Source: JAGRGG01 sp965217265 (GTDB taxonomy: Bacteria; Pseudomonadota; Alphaproteobacteria; Geminicoccales; Geminicoccaceae). Taken from it: DNA of 64,000 bases. The notes under the pieces are model-generated. The model saw nothing but the letters and a program-made list of their open reading frames with translations. It was not told the DNA's origin and made no database searches. The DNA lies in NCBI GenBank assembly GCA_965217265.1, contig CBDCHP010000018.1, forward strand, positions 682,001 through 746,000. The letters are read 5' to 3'. This document shows positions 54,533 through 63,026 of this stretch, piece by piece (within the stretch, counting starts at the first letter, position 1; every line of letters starts with the position of its first letter). Both the position numbers and the translations under genes were made by a program.

Positions 54533-55585
54533 ATGAGAAACGTGGCGGACAAGGTCAAAATCGGCATCTTAGGCGCCAGCGGCTACACCGGTGCCGAAGC
54601 GTTGCGCCTGCTCGCGGGCCACCCGCACGCCGAGATCGTCTGGCTCACGGCCGAGCGCAACGCCGGCCAGGAGGTGGCTTCCTTGTTCCCGCACCTGGGC
54701 GGCATGGCCTTGCCGGGGCTTGAGAAGACGGACGCGGTCGACCTCGGCCGCGCCGACGCCGTGCTCGCCTGCCTGCCGCACGGTCTGACGCAGGCGGCCT
54801 TGAAGGGCGTGCCGGGGACCGTGAAGATCGTCGATCTCTCGGCCGATTTTCGCCTGCGCGACCCCGGCCTCTACGCCGAGGTCTACGGCCAGCCGCACGC
54901 GGCGGTCGATCTCCAGGCCGAGGCCGTCTACGGGCTGAGCGAGCACTACCGCGACGCGATCCGCGCGGCCCGGCTGGTCGCCAACCCCGGCTGCTACACG
55001 ACGACCGCCGAACTGCCGCTGATCCCGCTGCTCAAGGCCGGCCTGATCCGCGAGGACGGCATCATCATCGACGCCAAGTCGGGCGTGAGCGGGGCCGGCC
55101 GCAGCGCCAAGGAGGCCAACCTGTTCACCGAGATCGCCGAGGGCTTCCACGCCTACGCGGTCGGAACGCACCGGCACGCGCCCGAGATCGAGCAGTGCCT
55201 GGGCGACTTCGCCAAGGGCCCGATCCGCGTCACCTTCACCCCGCACCTCGTGCCGATGAACCGCGGCATCCTCGCCACGATCTACGTCAGGCTCGCCGAG
55301 GGCGCCGGCGCCGAGGATCTGCAGGCGGCCTTGGGGGCGGCCTACGCCGAGGAGCCCTTCGTGCGCGTCCTGCCCCCGCGCTCGCACCCCTCGACCCGGC
55401 ACGTGCGCGCCTCCAACACCTGCCTCGTCGCCGTCCACCCGAGCCGGATCGAGGGCGAGGCGATCCTGCTCAGCGTCACCGACAACCTCGTCAAAGGGGC
55501 GGCGGGGCAGGCGATCCAGAACATGAACCTGATGCTGGGCCTCGACGAGCAAAGCGGGCTCGGCGCCCAACCCCTATTTCCTTGA
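54533..55585 (+). CDS. argC: N-acetyl-gamma-glutamyl-phosphate reductase
   Basis: 350 residues. Third step of arginine synthesis, NADPH reduction to the semialdehyde. The NADP motif GILGASGYTGAEALRLLAG is at the N-terminus; the catalytic cysteine is in LVANPGCYTTTAELPLIPLL; HRHAPEIEQCLGDF and TPHLVPMNRGILATIYV are also conserved. The ATG at 54533 has AAGGAATGGG before it. Isolated from other arg genes. Confidence 0.97.
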   Translation: MRNVADKVKIGILGASGYTGAEALRLLAGHPHAEIVWLTAERNAGQEVASLFPHLGGMALPGLEKTDAVDLGRADAVLACLPHGLTQAALKGVPGTVKIVDLSADFRLRDPGLYAEVYGQPHAAVDLQAEAVYGLSEHYRDAIRAARLVANPGCYTTTAELPLIPLLKAGLIREDGIIIDAKSGVSGAGRSAKEANLFTEIAEGFHAYAVGTHRHAPEIEQCLGDFAKGPIRVTFTPHLVPMNRGILATIYVRLAEGAGAEDLQAALGAAYAEEPFVRVLPPRSHPSTRHVRASNTCLVAVHPSRIEGEAILLSVTDNLVKGAAGQAIQNMNLMLGLDEQSGLGAQPLFP

Positions 55586-55725
55586 ACGACCGTCGCCCGC
55601 CGGCGCGAATACTGTTCTTGCGGACGTTTTCGTAGGAATAAATTCTTTACTTTTCGGCCTCCGTCGCCTAGTCTTTCGATAACCGAAGCTTTTTGCACCG
55701 AGCTTGAAGGCGGCCCCCTTCCATA

Positions 55726-56145
55726 ATGAGCGAGCGCATACCCGAACGGGACGGCGATCCTGATGGCCGCGCGCTCGACAGCGTTCGGCTGCGGCTGGAG
55801 CGGCTGGAGATGTGGGAAACCTATCAAAAGGCGCATGTCGAGCGCCTGGAGGATCAGATGCAGGCGTTCGCCGATACGCTGCGCGACTTGCAGCAGGACT
55901 CGACGCGGATCTGCGAGTGGGCGCGGGTCAAGGAGAACATGATCCAGCTCGAAGAGCAGCAAAGGCGGCAGGCGAGCGAAGGATTCATCGGCCGGCTGCA
56001 ATCGATCGAGGCCAAGGTCGGCGGCCTCCTGCGCGACAAGGAGCGGGTCGTGACGTGGTCGGCCGGCGCGTTTGCCGGCTACGTCGCGTGGCGCGGCACG
56101 GCGGTGAAGGACCTGCTGCAAAAGTTCCTGGGCCTGTTGCAATGA
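55726..56145 (+). CDS. Coiled-coil protein of unknown function (first of a three-gene unit)
   Basis: 139 residues, mostly helical: LDSVRLRLERLEMWETYQKA, HVERLEDQMQAFADTLRDLQ, EENMIQLEEQQRRQ-type heptads, then GFIGRLQSIEAKVGGLLRDK and a semi-hydrophobic C-terminus (TWSAGAFAGYVAWRGTAVKD). The shape resembles small phage-tail or holin-adjacent accessory proteins or a membrane-tethered spacer, but no family is recognised. The stop overlaps the next ATG (ATGA). Confidence 0.65.
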   Translation: MSERIPERDGDPDGRALDSVRLRLERLEMWETYQKAHVERLEDQMQAFADTLRDLQQDSTRICEWARVKENMIQLEEQQRRQASEGFIGRLQSIEAKVGGLLRDKERVVTWSAGAFAGYVAWRGTAVKDLLQKFLGLLQ

Positions 56146-56708
56146 TCCGCAACTTCGCACTCGCCGCCCTGGTCTCGTTCGTCGTCTGGTATCTCGGCGA
56201 CGCGCTCGGCCTCCTCGGGGGGGAGGCGTCGGCCGATCCCGAGGCGGACGGTCCGCTCGTGGTCGAGGAGTACGTCAAGGTGGTGACGCCGGGCGACGTC
56301 ACGCCGGGATTCATCGCCGACAACGGCGCAAACGATCCAGAAACCCTCGTCGGCCGGCTCGCAATCGGCGCCAAGCGCGTCGCGTGGCAGATGGACTGCC
56401 CGCTTGTCATCGGCTCGCGCGGCTGGAGCGACCACGGCAAGCTGCGCCCGGCCGAAAACCCGCACGGCGTGACGTCGCCCCCCGGCGCTTCCTACGTCCT
56501 GCGCAACGTCAAGGTCGGCACGCGCCGGCCCCGCCTCGTCGTGCCCGGCCCGCCGCCGCCCGACCTCGACGGTTGGCCGCCGCTCTACGTCTCGCTGATC
56601 GAGGTGCCGCCGAACCGGCCTTGCATCGACCCCAAGACGGCGCGGACGTGGCACGGCAGCGTCACCGTCGTCGCGGCACCGATGGTGCCGCCGGAGGCGG
56701 CGCCGTGA
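56142..56708 (+). CDS. Membrane-anchored protein of unknown function, paralogue A
   Basis: 188 residues: an N-terminal membrane helix (NFALAALVSFVVWYLGDALG) that may be a signal anchor, then an extracytoplasmic domain with PLVVEEYVKVVTPGDVT, the conserved VAWQMDCPLVIGSRGWSD, and RPRLVVPGPPPPDLDGWPPL ending PPNRPCIDPKTARTWHGSVT. Two cysteines (in MDCPL and RPCID) are shared with the next gene product and could form a disulfide. No family recognised. It overlaps both neighbouring genes by four bases. Confidence 0.65.
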   Translation: MIRNFALAALVSFVVWYLGDALGLLGGEASADPEADGPLVVEEYVKVVTPGDVTPGFIADNGANDPETLVGRLAIGAKRVAWQMDCPLVIGSRGWSDHGKLRPAENPHGVTSPPGASYVLRNVKVGTRRPRLVVPGPPPPDLDGWPPLYVSLIEVPPNRPCIDPKTARTWHGSVTVVAAPMVPPEAAP

Positions 56709-57325
56709 CAGCCCTCCCGCTCGAACGCGTCGTCCGGGCGCGGCGGCACTGGACGGTACGCATGTTCAACCGCTTTGCCGTCGCTGTGGGGCTCTCGCTC
56801 CTGTTCTGGTCGGCGGTCGAGGTATTCGGGTGGTTCGACGGGGACGACGGCCTCGCCCCGTCCAACGCCGCGCCGCTCGTCGTCGAGACGATGACGCTCA
56901 AGGCGGCCGAAGACGACGATCGAGCAACGCTCATCGACCTTGAGGACGTCCGCTGGCGGATGGACTGCCCGCTCCTCGTCGTCTCCGGCGCTTGGATCGG
57001 TGCCGAGGGCGAACTGCACCGGGCGGCGTCAGAGATGGTCGGCGACGGTGCGGCGGCGCCCCTGCCCCGCGCCATCACGAGGCAGAATGCGGCCGACTCG
57101 GCCGAGGATTGGCGCGTGCGGCCGGGGCCGCCGCCGGCCGGCCTGCCGCCGCCGCCGCACCGTTTCGCCCTCGTCGTCGAGGCGCCCCGCACCCTGCCCT
57201 GCACCGGGCCCGAGACGACGAAGCCCTGGGCGGGAGTCGCCCGGATCGTCGAAGTGGTCGTGCCGGGGGCGGACGATCGAGCGGCCGCTGATCCGATCGC
57301 CGCGCCGTCACGTATCCTATTTTAG
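56705..57325 (+). CDS. Membrane-anchored protein of unknown function, paralogue B
   Basis: 206 residues from the GTG at 56705. It shares the plan of the preceding protein: an N-terminal helix (FAVAVGLSLLFWSAVEVFGW), PLVVETMTLKAAEDDDRATL, the matching VRWRMDCPLLVVSGAWIG, VRPGPPPAGLPPPPHRFALV and TLPCTGPETTKPWAGVARIV. The conserved cysteines and PGPPP stretch mark a tandem gene duplication. Function unknown. It directly precedes the ECF sigma gene. Confidence 0.65.
   Translation: MTALPLERVVRARRHWTVRMFNRFAVAVGLSLLFWSAVEVFGWFDGDDGLAPSNAAPLVVETMTLKAAEDDDRATLIDLEDVRWRMDCPLLVVSGAWIGAEGELHRAASEMVGDGAAAPLPRAITRQNAADSAEDWRVRPGPPPAGLPPPPHRFALVVEAPRTLPCTGPETTKPWAGVARIVEVVVPGADDRAAADPIAAPSRILF
57289..57318 (+). 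promoter_or_regulatory. Candidate autoregulated ECF promoter
   Basis: TGATCC, 18 bases, TATCCT. TGATCC is the -35 element recognised by Rhodobacter RpoE of the ChrR type; the -10 is a weaker match. It lies inside the end of paralogue B, just before the sigma gene. Confidence 0.4.
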
Positions 57326-57339
57326 GATCTTTCGCCTGC

Positions 57340-57984
57340 GTGTCTGTTCAAACGATTATGCCAACGATCTGCCTCTTCGTCCTGCAAAGCCTTGCCAGCA
57401 ACGGCGCGCGGGGCTTGAGTGTCGCCGTGCACGTATCCAAACCCCATTCCGAGGCCGTTTTTCTGGCCGAGATGGCGGCCATCGCCGAGCGGCGCGACGC
57501 CGAGGCGTTCGCGCGCCTGTTCGTCCACTACGCGCCGCGGATCAAAGGCTACCTGAAGCGCCTCGGCCTGGACGACGCCGCGGCCGAGGACTTGGCGCAG
57601 GACGTGATGCTCACCGTCTGGCGGCGGGCCGACCAGTTCGACCCGGCGCGCGCGGCGCTCAGCACTTGGATCTACGCGATCGCCCGCAACCGGCGGATCG
57701 ACGTCCTGCGGCGCGAGCGCCACCCCGAGCCCGACCCGATGCTGGCCCCGATCCCCCTGCCGCGCGGCGACGAGGCGCTGGAGGGCGAGGAGACGCGGGC
57801 CCGCGTCAAGGAGGCGGTGGCGCTGCTGCCGCCCGAGCAGGCCGAGGTGCTGCGGGTATTCTACTTCGAGGACGAGTCGCACGGCACGATCGCCGAGGCG
57901 TTCGGCCTGCCGCTCGGCACGGTCAAGTCGCGGCTGCGCTTGGCGCTCGCCAAGCTGCGCGCGATCCTGGACGATTTGGCATGA
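57340..57984 (+). CDS. ECF sigma factor of the ChrR-partnered (RpoE/ECF11) type
   Basis: 214 residues from the GTG at 57340. Region 2 is AEDLAQDVMLTVWRRADQFD with STWIYAIARNRRIDVLRRER; region 4 is EDESHGTIAEAFGLPLGTVK followed by SRLRLALAKLRAIL. The following gene encodes a ChrR-like anti-sigma factor, so this is the singlet-oxygen/oxidative-stress type by analogy with Rhodobacter. The first 45 residues look non-conserved and the true start may be a TTG at 57415 or an ATG at 57472. The stop overlaps the ChrR ATG by four bases. Confidence 0.93.
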   Translation: MSVQTIMPTICLFVLQSLASNGARGLSVAVHVSKPHSEAVFLAEMAAIAERRDAEAFARLFVHYAPRIKGYLKRLGLDDAAAEDLAQDVMLTVWRRADQFDPARAALSTWIYAIARNRRIDVLRRERHPEPDPMLAPIPLPRGDEALEGEETRARVKEAVALLPPEQAEVLRVFYFEDESHGTIAEAFGLPLGTVKSRLRLALAKLRAILDDLA

Positions 57985-58622
57985 GCGCCCCCTTCACCCT
58001 CGACGAACTGCTCTTGGCGCACGCCGCCGGCGCCCTGCCCGAGGCCCTAGGCGTCCTGGTCGCCACCCACATGAGCCTGAAGCCCGAGAGCCGGCGCCGC
58101 TACGCCGAACTGGAGACCCTGGGCGGCGTCCTGCTCGACGACGTTCCGCCCGTGCCCTTGCGCGAGGACGCGCTCCAAACCGTCCTGGGGCGGCTGGACG
58201 AGGCGCCACCCTTCCCCGCCGAGGCGGCGCCGACGCCGCCCCTCGACGTGCCGAACCCGCTCGCATCCTACCTGCCCGACGGCCTCGCGGGTCTGCGCTG
58301 GCGGCGTTACGGCGTGATTCGCGAGGCGCGCTTGAGCCTCGGCTCGCCCAAGCTCACGTCGCGGCTGATCGAGGTCCGGCCGGGCGACGCGATCCCCGAC
58401 CACGCGCACGACGGCAACGAGGTCACGCTGGTGCTCAAAGGTGCCTACACCGACGCGACCGGGCGCTACGCGCGGGGCGACGTCGAGATCGCCGATCCGA
58501 GCCTCGAACACCGGCTGACGGCCGAGCCCGGCGAGGCTTGCCTGTGCCTCACGGTCTCGGACGCCCAGATTCGGCTGCTCACGCCCCTGGGCCGATTGTT
58601 GAACCTGTTCGTACGTTTTTGA
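57981..58622 (+). CDS. ChrR-family anti-sigma factor lacking the zinc-site cysteines
   Basis: 213 residues. The N-terminal anti-sigma part reads LLLAHAAGALPEALGVLVAT then HMSLKPESRR. Rhodobacter ChrR binds zinc through His6, His31, Cys35 and Cys38; here the aligned residues are His14, His30, Lys34 and Ser37, so both cysteines are gone. The C-terminal cupin domain keeps a His-x-His...Glu...His set (PDHAHDGNEVTLVLKG and LEHRL). The protein should bind the upstream sigma factor, but through a zinc-free or altered domain. The stop lies at the T-rich left end of repeat R9. Confidence 0.88.
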   Translation: MSAPFTLDELLLAHAAGALPEALGVLVATHMSLKPESRRRYAELETLGGVLLDDVPPVPLREDALQTVLGRLDEAPPFPAEAAPTPPLDVPNPLASYLPDGLAGLRWRRYGVIREARLSLGSPKLTSRLIEVRPGDAIPDHAHDGNEVTLVLKGAYTDATGRYARGDVEIADPSLEHRLTAEPGEACLCLTVSDAQIRLLTPLGRLLNLFVRF

Positions 58623-58740
58623 GCTTTTTTTGTTTTTGCCAGTGTCAACGCAGGAGGCCTACCCGCGGCGCCGCGGGTAGGCCTCGGACAAAAGACGAAA
58701 AAGAGAAGAGGAAGGCCGCGCGCCCAGCGCACGCGAAGCG
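58620..58740. repeat. Intergenic terminator-pair repeat, copy R9 (left arm lost)
   Basis: Only the T-tract (ctttttttgtttttg) remains of the left arm. It is followed by CCAGTGTCAACGCAGGAGG, then a strong internal hairpin with perfect 12-base arms (GGCCTACCCGCG and CGCGGGTAGGCC, four-base loop), an A-rich tract and the right arm CGCCCAGCGCACGCGAAGCG. It lies between chrR and bioY. Confidence 0.75.
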
Positions 58741-58816
58741 CAACCGGCTTGCCTAGCCGCGCTACACCCCTATGCTGCCGGCCGCTTCATTCCCCGTAAG
58801 TTCAAGGCTGTTCTCC

Positions 58817-59371
58817 ATGCTGACCCGCGCCCTCAACCCCGGCCGCCTCGCGCTTTGGCAGTACGCCCTCCTGGCGCTCGCCGGCACGGCCGTGCTGGCC
58901 TTGTCGTCCAAGGTGCAGGTGCCCTTCTACCCCGTGCCGATGACGCTGCAGACGGCGGCCGTGTTCCTGGTCGGCTTCGCCTACGGGCCGGTTTTGGGTG
59001 CTATGACCGTGCTCTTGTGGCTCGGGCAGGCGCTCGTCGGCCTGCCGGTCCTGGCGCTGCCCGTGGCCGGTCCCGCGGTCGTGTTTGGCCCGACCGGCGG
59101 CTACCTACTCGGCTTCGTCGCCGCCGCCTACGTCTGCGGCCTCGCCGCGGCGCGCGGGTACGGCGGGCTCGGCCTCTTCCTCGCGACGATCGTAGGCTCG
59201 CTCATCGTCTACGCGCTCGGCGTCCTCTGGCTCACGACCTTCGTCGGCGGGCTCGGCGAGGCCCTCGCCGCCGGCGTCGTGCCCTTCGTTCTGGGCGACT
59301 TGCTGAAGGCGGTGCTCGCGGCGGCCGCCGCGTCGCTCGGCCTCGCCCGGCTCGGCTTCGCCAAGGGCTAG
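58817..59371 (+). CDS. bioY: Biotin transporter BioY
   Basis: 184 residues with about six membrane helices. BioY is the substrate-binding S component of biotin transporters. Hallmarks: VLALSSKVQVPFYPVPMTLQ, AVFLVGFAYGPVLGAMTVLL, AGPAVVFGPTGGYLLGFVAA, and GVVPFVLGDLLKAVLAAA. The energy-coupling genes bioM and bioN are not adjacent, so it may work alone or with a shared ECF module. Start ATG at 58817; upstream in-frame residues back to 58772 are not conserved-looking. Confidence 0.93.
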   Translation: MLTRALNPGRLALWQYALLALAGTAVLALSSKVQVPFYPVPMTLQTAAVFLVGFAYGPVLGAMTVLLWLGQALVGLPVLALPVAGPAVVFGPTGGYLLGFVAAAYVCGLAAARGYGGLGLFLATIVGSLIVYALGVLWLTTFVGGLGEALAAGVVPFVLGDLLKAVLAAAAASLGLARLGFAKG

Positions 59372-59376
59372 GCGGT

Positions 59377-60336
59377 TTGCGCCGCGTCGTTGCGGACGAG
59401 GCCGGTCTCGACGCGGCCGCCCGCGTCCTGCTCGGCGGGGGCCTCGTCGCCTTTCCGACCGAGACCGTCTACGGCCTCGGCGCGCTCGCCACCAGCGACG
59501 CCGCGATCGAGCGGGTCTACGCCGCCAAGGGCCGCCCGGCGCGCAACCCGCTCATCCTGCACCTCGCGACGCTCGACGGGGCCCGGGCGCTCGGCCGCTT
59601 CGATGCTCGGGCCGAGCGGCTGGCGGAGGCGTTCTGGCCGGGGCCGCTCACCCTCGTCCTGCCGGCGCGCGCGGGCGGACGTGTTTCAAAACGCGCCACG
59701 GCCGGGCTCGACACGTTGGCGCTGCGCCTGCCGGGCCACCCGGTCGCGCGAGCACTCCTCGTCCGCGTCGGCCTGCCGGTCGCGGCACCGAGCGCCAACC
59801 CCTCCGGCCGGACGAGCCCGACCCGGCCCGAACACGTCGCGGGCGATCTCGGCGACGCCGTCGACCTCCTGATCGACGGCGGACCGTGCCCGCTCGGGGT
59901 CGAGAGCACGGTGGTCGACCTGTCATGTCCGGACGTGGCGCACATCCTGCGCCCCGGCGGGCTGCCGCGCGTCGCCGTCGGCGCACTCGCCGGCCGGCTG
60001 ACCGCGGGTGCCGACGCGGACGACGACGCGCACCCACGCGCGCCGGGGATGCTGCGCCGCCACTACGCGCCCAGGCATCCCTTGCGCTTGGAGGCGACGG
60101 ACGTCGGCCCCGACGAGGCCCTGCTCGCCTTCGGCCCGGCGCCGCCGACGGGCGCCAAGGTCGCCTTGAACCTGAGCCCGGACGGCAACCTGGACGAGGC
60201 GGCGCAGAACCTGTTCGCGCACCTTCGCGTCTTGGACGGGGCCGACGTCGCGGCGATCGTCGTGATGAAGGTGCCGAACGAGGGCGTCGGCGAGGCGATC
60301 AACGACCGTCTGCGGCGGGCTGCGGCGACGGATTAG
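59377..60336 (+). CDS. Threonylcarbamoyl-AMP synthase (Sua5/YwlC type)
   Basis: 319 residues from the TTG at 59377. It makes TC-AMP for t6A modification of tRNA. The N-terminal domain has LLGGGLVAFPTETVYGLGAL, YAAKGRPARNPLILHLA (the KGRP motif), FWPGPLTLVLPA, AAPSANPSGRTSPTRPEHVA and CPLGVESTVVDL. A linker and C-terminal Sua5 domain (APGMLRRHYAPRHPLRLEAT) follow, so it is the longer Sua5 form rather than TsaC. Five bases after bioY, presumably co-transcribed. Confidence 0.94.
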   Translation: MRRVVADEAGLDAAARVLLGGGLVAFPTETVYGLGALATSDAAIERVYAAKGRPARNPLILHLATLDGARALGRFDARAERLAEAFWPGPLTLVLPARAGGRVSKRATAGLDTLALRLPGHPVARALLVRVGLPVAAPSANPSGRTSPTRPEHVAGDLGDAVDLLIDGGPCPLGVESTVVDLSCPDVAHILRPGGLPRVAVGALAGRLTAGADADDDAHPRAPGMLRRHYAPRHPLRLEATDVGPDEALLAFGPAPPTGAKVALNLSPDGNLDEAAQNLFAHLRVLDGADVAAIVVMKVPNEGVGEAINDRLRRAAATD

Positions 60337-60488
60337 GCCGTGCTGTGATGCCCGGCACCCCGGCGGGGCTGCCGGCGCAGACGGTCGGGCGTATGCCCTC
60401 GACGACGGGCTAGGCAAGCGCCGCGCGCGCGCTTAGGCTATTTTGCAAGGCAAGCAATCCAGTCGCTTCAACACGAAGGTAGGAACGT

Positions 60489-61475
60489 ATGCGCAAGGTT
60501 TTGGCCCTCGCCCTCGCCGCCGCCCTCTACGGCACGACCGCCCTGGCGCAGGACGACTTCAAGCCCGCCATCATCTTCGACATGGGCGGCAAGATGGACA
60601 AGTCGTTCAACGAGGCCGCCTTCAACGGCGCCGAGCGCTTCAAGGAAGAGACCGGCATCGACTACCTCGAATTCGAGATCACCAACGAGGCGCAGCGCGA
60701 GCAGGCGATGGAGCGGATGATCCGCTCGGGGGCCGACATCATCGCGGTCGTCGGCTTTCAGAACGCGACGCCCTTGGAGGCGATCGCCAAGGACAACCCC
60801 GAGGTCAAGTTCACCATCGTCGACGCCGTCGTCGATCTCCCCAACGTCCAGTCGGTCACCTTCAAGGAGCACGAAGGCTCCTACCTCGTCGGCATGGCGG
60901 CGGCGCTGGCCTCCAAGACCGACACGGTCGGCTTCGTCGGCGGCATGGACATCCCCTTGATCCGCAACTTCCAGCACGGCTACGAGCAGGGCGTGAAGGC
61001 GGTGAACCCGGACGCGCAAGTGATCGCCAACATGGCCGGCACGACGCCCGCCGCGTGGTCCGACCCGGCGCGGGGTGCCGAACTCGCGATCAGCCAGTTC
61101 GACCGCGGCGCCGACGTCGTCTACGCCGCCGCCGGCGCCACGGGCCTCGGCGTCTTGCAGGCGGCGGCCGACGCGGACAAGCTCGCGATCGGCGTCGACA
61201 GCAACCAGAACTACCTCTACCCCGGCCACATCCTGACCTCGATGGTCAAGCGGGTCGACGAGGCAATCTACAACACCTTCATGACGGCCAAGAACGGCGA
61301 CTGGGAGCCCGGCGCCGAGAGTCTCGGCCTCGCCGAGAACGGCGTCGGCTACGCCTTGGACGAGAACAACGCCGACTTGGTCACGCCGGAGATGAAGGAG
61401 AAGATCGAGGCGGCGAAGCAGGAGATCATCGACGGCAAGGTCTCGGTCGAAAGTTATTACAGCACCCAGAACTAG
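60489..61475 (+). CDS. BMP-family nucleoside-binding lipoprotein-like periplasmic protein
   Basis: 328 residues with a signal peptide (LALALAAALYGTTALAQ); no lipobox cysteine. Binds purine nucleosides or related compounds for the ABC transporter encoded downstream. Family marks: FKPAIIFDMGGKMDKSFNEA (usually GxxDKSFN), FTIVDAVVDLPNVQSVTFKE, EGSYLVGMAAALASKTDTVG and GFVGGMDIPLIRNFQHGYEQ, ending IGVDSNQNYLYPGHILTSMV. The ATG at 60489 follows AAGGTAGGAA. It is 15 bases from the ATPase gene. Confidence 0.93.
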   Translation: MRKVLALALAAALYGTTALAQDDFKPAIIFDMGGKMDKSFNEAAFNGAERFKEETGIDYLEFEITNEAQREQAMERMIRSGADIIAVVGFQNATPLEAIAKDNPEVKFTIVDAVVDLPNVQSVTFKEHEGSYLVGMAAALASKTDTVGFVGGMDIPLIRNFQHGYEQGVKAVNPDAQVIANMAGTTPAAWSDPARGAELAISQFDRGADVVYAAAGATGLGVLQAAADADKLAIGVDSNQNYLYPGHILTSMVKRVDEAIYNTFMTAKNGDWEPGAESLGLAENGVGYALDENNADLVTPEMKEKIEAAKQEIIDGKVSVESYYSTQN

Positions 61476-61490
61476 GGCCGGTCCGCGCCG

Positions 61491-63026
61491 ATGAGGGCCG
61501 ACAGCACGGCACCGCCCGCGGTCGAACTGCGCGGCATCGACAAGTGGTTCGGCACCAACCACGCCAACCGTGCCATCGACCTGCGGGTGATGCCCGGGAC
61601 GATCCACGGCATCATCGGCGAGAACGGTGCCGGCAAGTCGACCTTGATGAACATCCTGTTCGGCTTTCTCGAAGCCGACCGGGGCGAGGTGCTGATCGAC
61701 GGAGAAGTGCGGCGCATCCGCTCGCCGGACGACGCGATCGCGGCCGGGATCGGCATGGTGCACCAGCACTTCATGCTGGTCGAGCCGTTCACGGTCCTGG
61801 AGAACGTCCTGCTCGGCGCCGAGGAAGGGGCGCTGCTCAAGGCGTCGCGGGCCAAGGCGCGCGGCGAACTCGAACGTCTGGCGCGCGACTACGCCCTCGA
61901 CGTGCCCTTGGACGCCAAGGTCGAGGACCTGTCCGTCGGTCTGCAGCAGCGGGTCGAGATCCTCAAAGCCCTCTACCGCGGCGCCAAGATCCTGATCCTG
62001 GACGAGCCGACCGGCGTCCTCACCCCCGACGAGGCCGACCACCTGTTTCGCATCCTCAAAGGGCTGCGCGACCAGGGCCGCACGGTCCTCCTCATCACCC
62101 ACAAATTGCGCGAGATCATGGCGATCACCGACGCGGTCGGCGTCATGCGTCAAGGTGCCGTGGTGGCGCACCGGGAGACCGCGTCGACCGGCCGCGAGGA
62201 ACTGGCCGAACTGATGGTCGGGCGCAAGGTGATCCTGCGGGTCGAGAAGGGCGACGCGGCCCCCGGCGAGATCGTCCTCGACGTCGAGGGCCTGCGCGTC
62301 CGCGACCGCCAGGGCGTCGAGCGCCTCAAGGGCGTGGATCTCGCCGTGCGGCGCGGCGAGATCGTCGGCATCGCCGGCGTCTCGGGCAACGGTCAGAGCG
62401 AGCTGCTGGAGGCAATCTCCGGCATGGTCGAGCCCAGCGCCGGCGTCGTGCGGGTGAACGGCACACCGGTCAGCGGGCGCGGGGCGAGGATCGGCCACGT
62501 ACCCGAGGATCGCCTGCGCGTCGGCCTCGTCCGCGGCTTTCCGGCCTGGGAGAACGCTGTCCTGGGCTACCAGGACGCCGAGTGCTACGAGAAGCGCGGC
62601 TTCATGCGCATCAAGCGCATCCGCGACGTCTGCCGGGACTGGATGCGGCGCCACGACGTCCGGCCCCCTTCGTGCGACCTGGAGGCGCAGGGCTTTTCCG
62701 GCGGCAACCAGCAAAAGCTGGTTCTCGCCCGCGAACTGGAGCACGGGCCGGATCTCCTCCTCGTCGGCCAGCCGACCCGCGGCGTCGACATCGGCGCGAT
62801 CGAGCTGATCCACAAGCGCCTGATCGCGATGCGCGACGCCGGCAAGGCGATCCTGCTCGTCTCGGTCGAGCTCGACGAGGTGATGGCGCTCTCGGACCGC
62901 ATCCTCGTCATGGTCGACGGCGCGATCACCGGCGAGGTGGCGGGGGGTGCCGCCGACGAGCGCCGCATCGGGCTGCTGATGGCCGGCGTGCGCGAGGACG
63001 CGCCGCCGGAGTCCGTGCCCGCATGA
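61491..63026 (+). CDS. ABC transporter ATPase (nucleoside/BMP type, two nucleotide-binding domains)
   Basis: 511 residues with two fused ABC domains, as in sugar/nucleoside importers. First: Walker A IIGENGAGKSTLMNIL, signature LSVGLQQRVEILKAL, Walker B ILILDEPTGVLTPDEA. Second: GIAGVSGNGQSELLEAISGM in place of Walker A (no lysine, normal for the second half), signature FSGGNQQKLVLARELEHG, and LLLVGQPTRGVDIGAIELIH. The stop overlaps the permease start (ATGA). Confidence 0.95.
   Translation: MRADSTAPPAVELRGIDKWFGTNHANRAIDLRVMPGTIHGIIGENGAGKSTLMNILFGFLEADRGEVLIDGEVRRIRSPDDAIAAGIGMVHQHFMLVEPFTVLENVLLGAEEGALLKASRAKARGELERLARDYALDVPLDAKVEDLSVGLQQRVEILKALYRGAKILILDEPTGVLTPDEADHLFRILKGLRDQGRTVLLITHKLREIMAITDAVGVMRQGAVVAHRETASTGREELAELMVGRKVILRVEKGDAAPGEIVLDVEGLRVRDRQGVERLKGVDLAVRRGEIVGIAGVSGNGQSELLEAISGMVEPSAGVVRVNGTPVSGRGARIGHVPEDRLRVGLVRGFPAWENAVLGYQDAECYEKRGFMRIKRIRDVCRDWMRRHDVRPPSCDLEAQGFSGGNQQKLVLARELEHGPDLLLVGQPTRGVDIGAIELIHKRLIAMRDAGKAILLVSVELDEVMALSDRILVMVDGAITGEVAGGAADERRIGLLMAGVREDAPPESVPA

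Noticed and set aside
60337..60488. Possible riboswitch before the BMP transporter operon
   Set aside because: The GC-rich stretch has small hairpins but no purine-riboswitch core or other recognisable aptamer.
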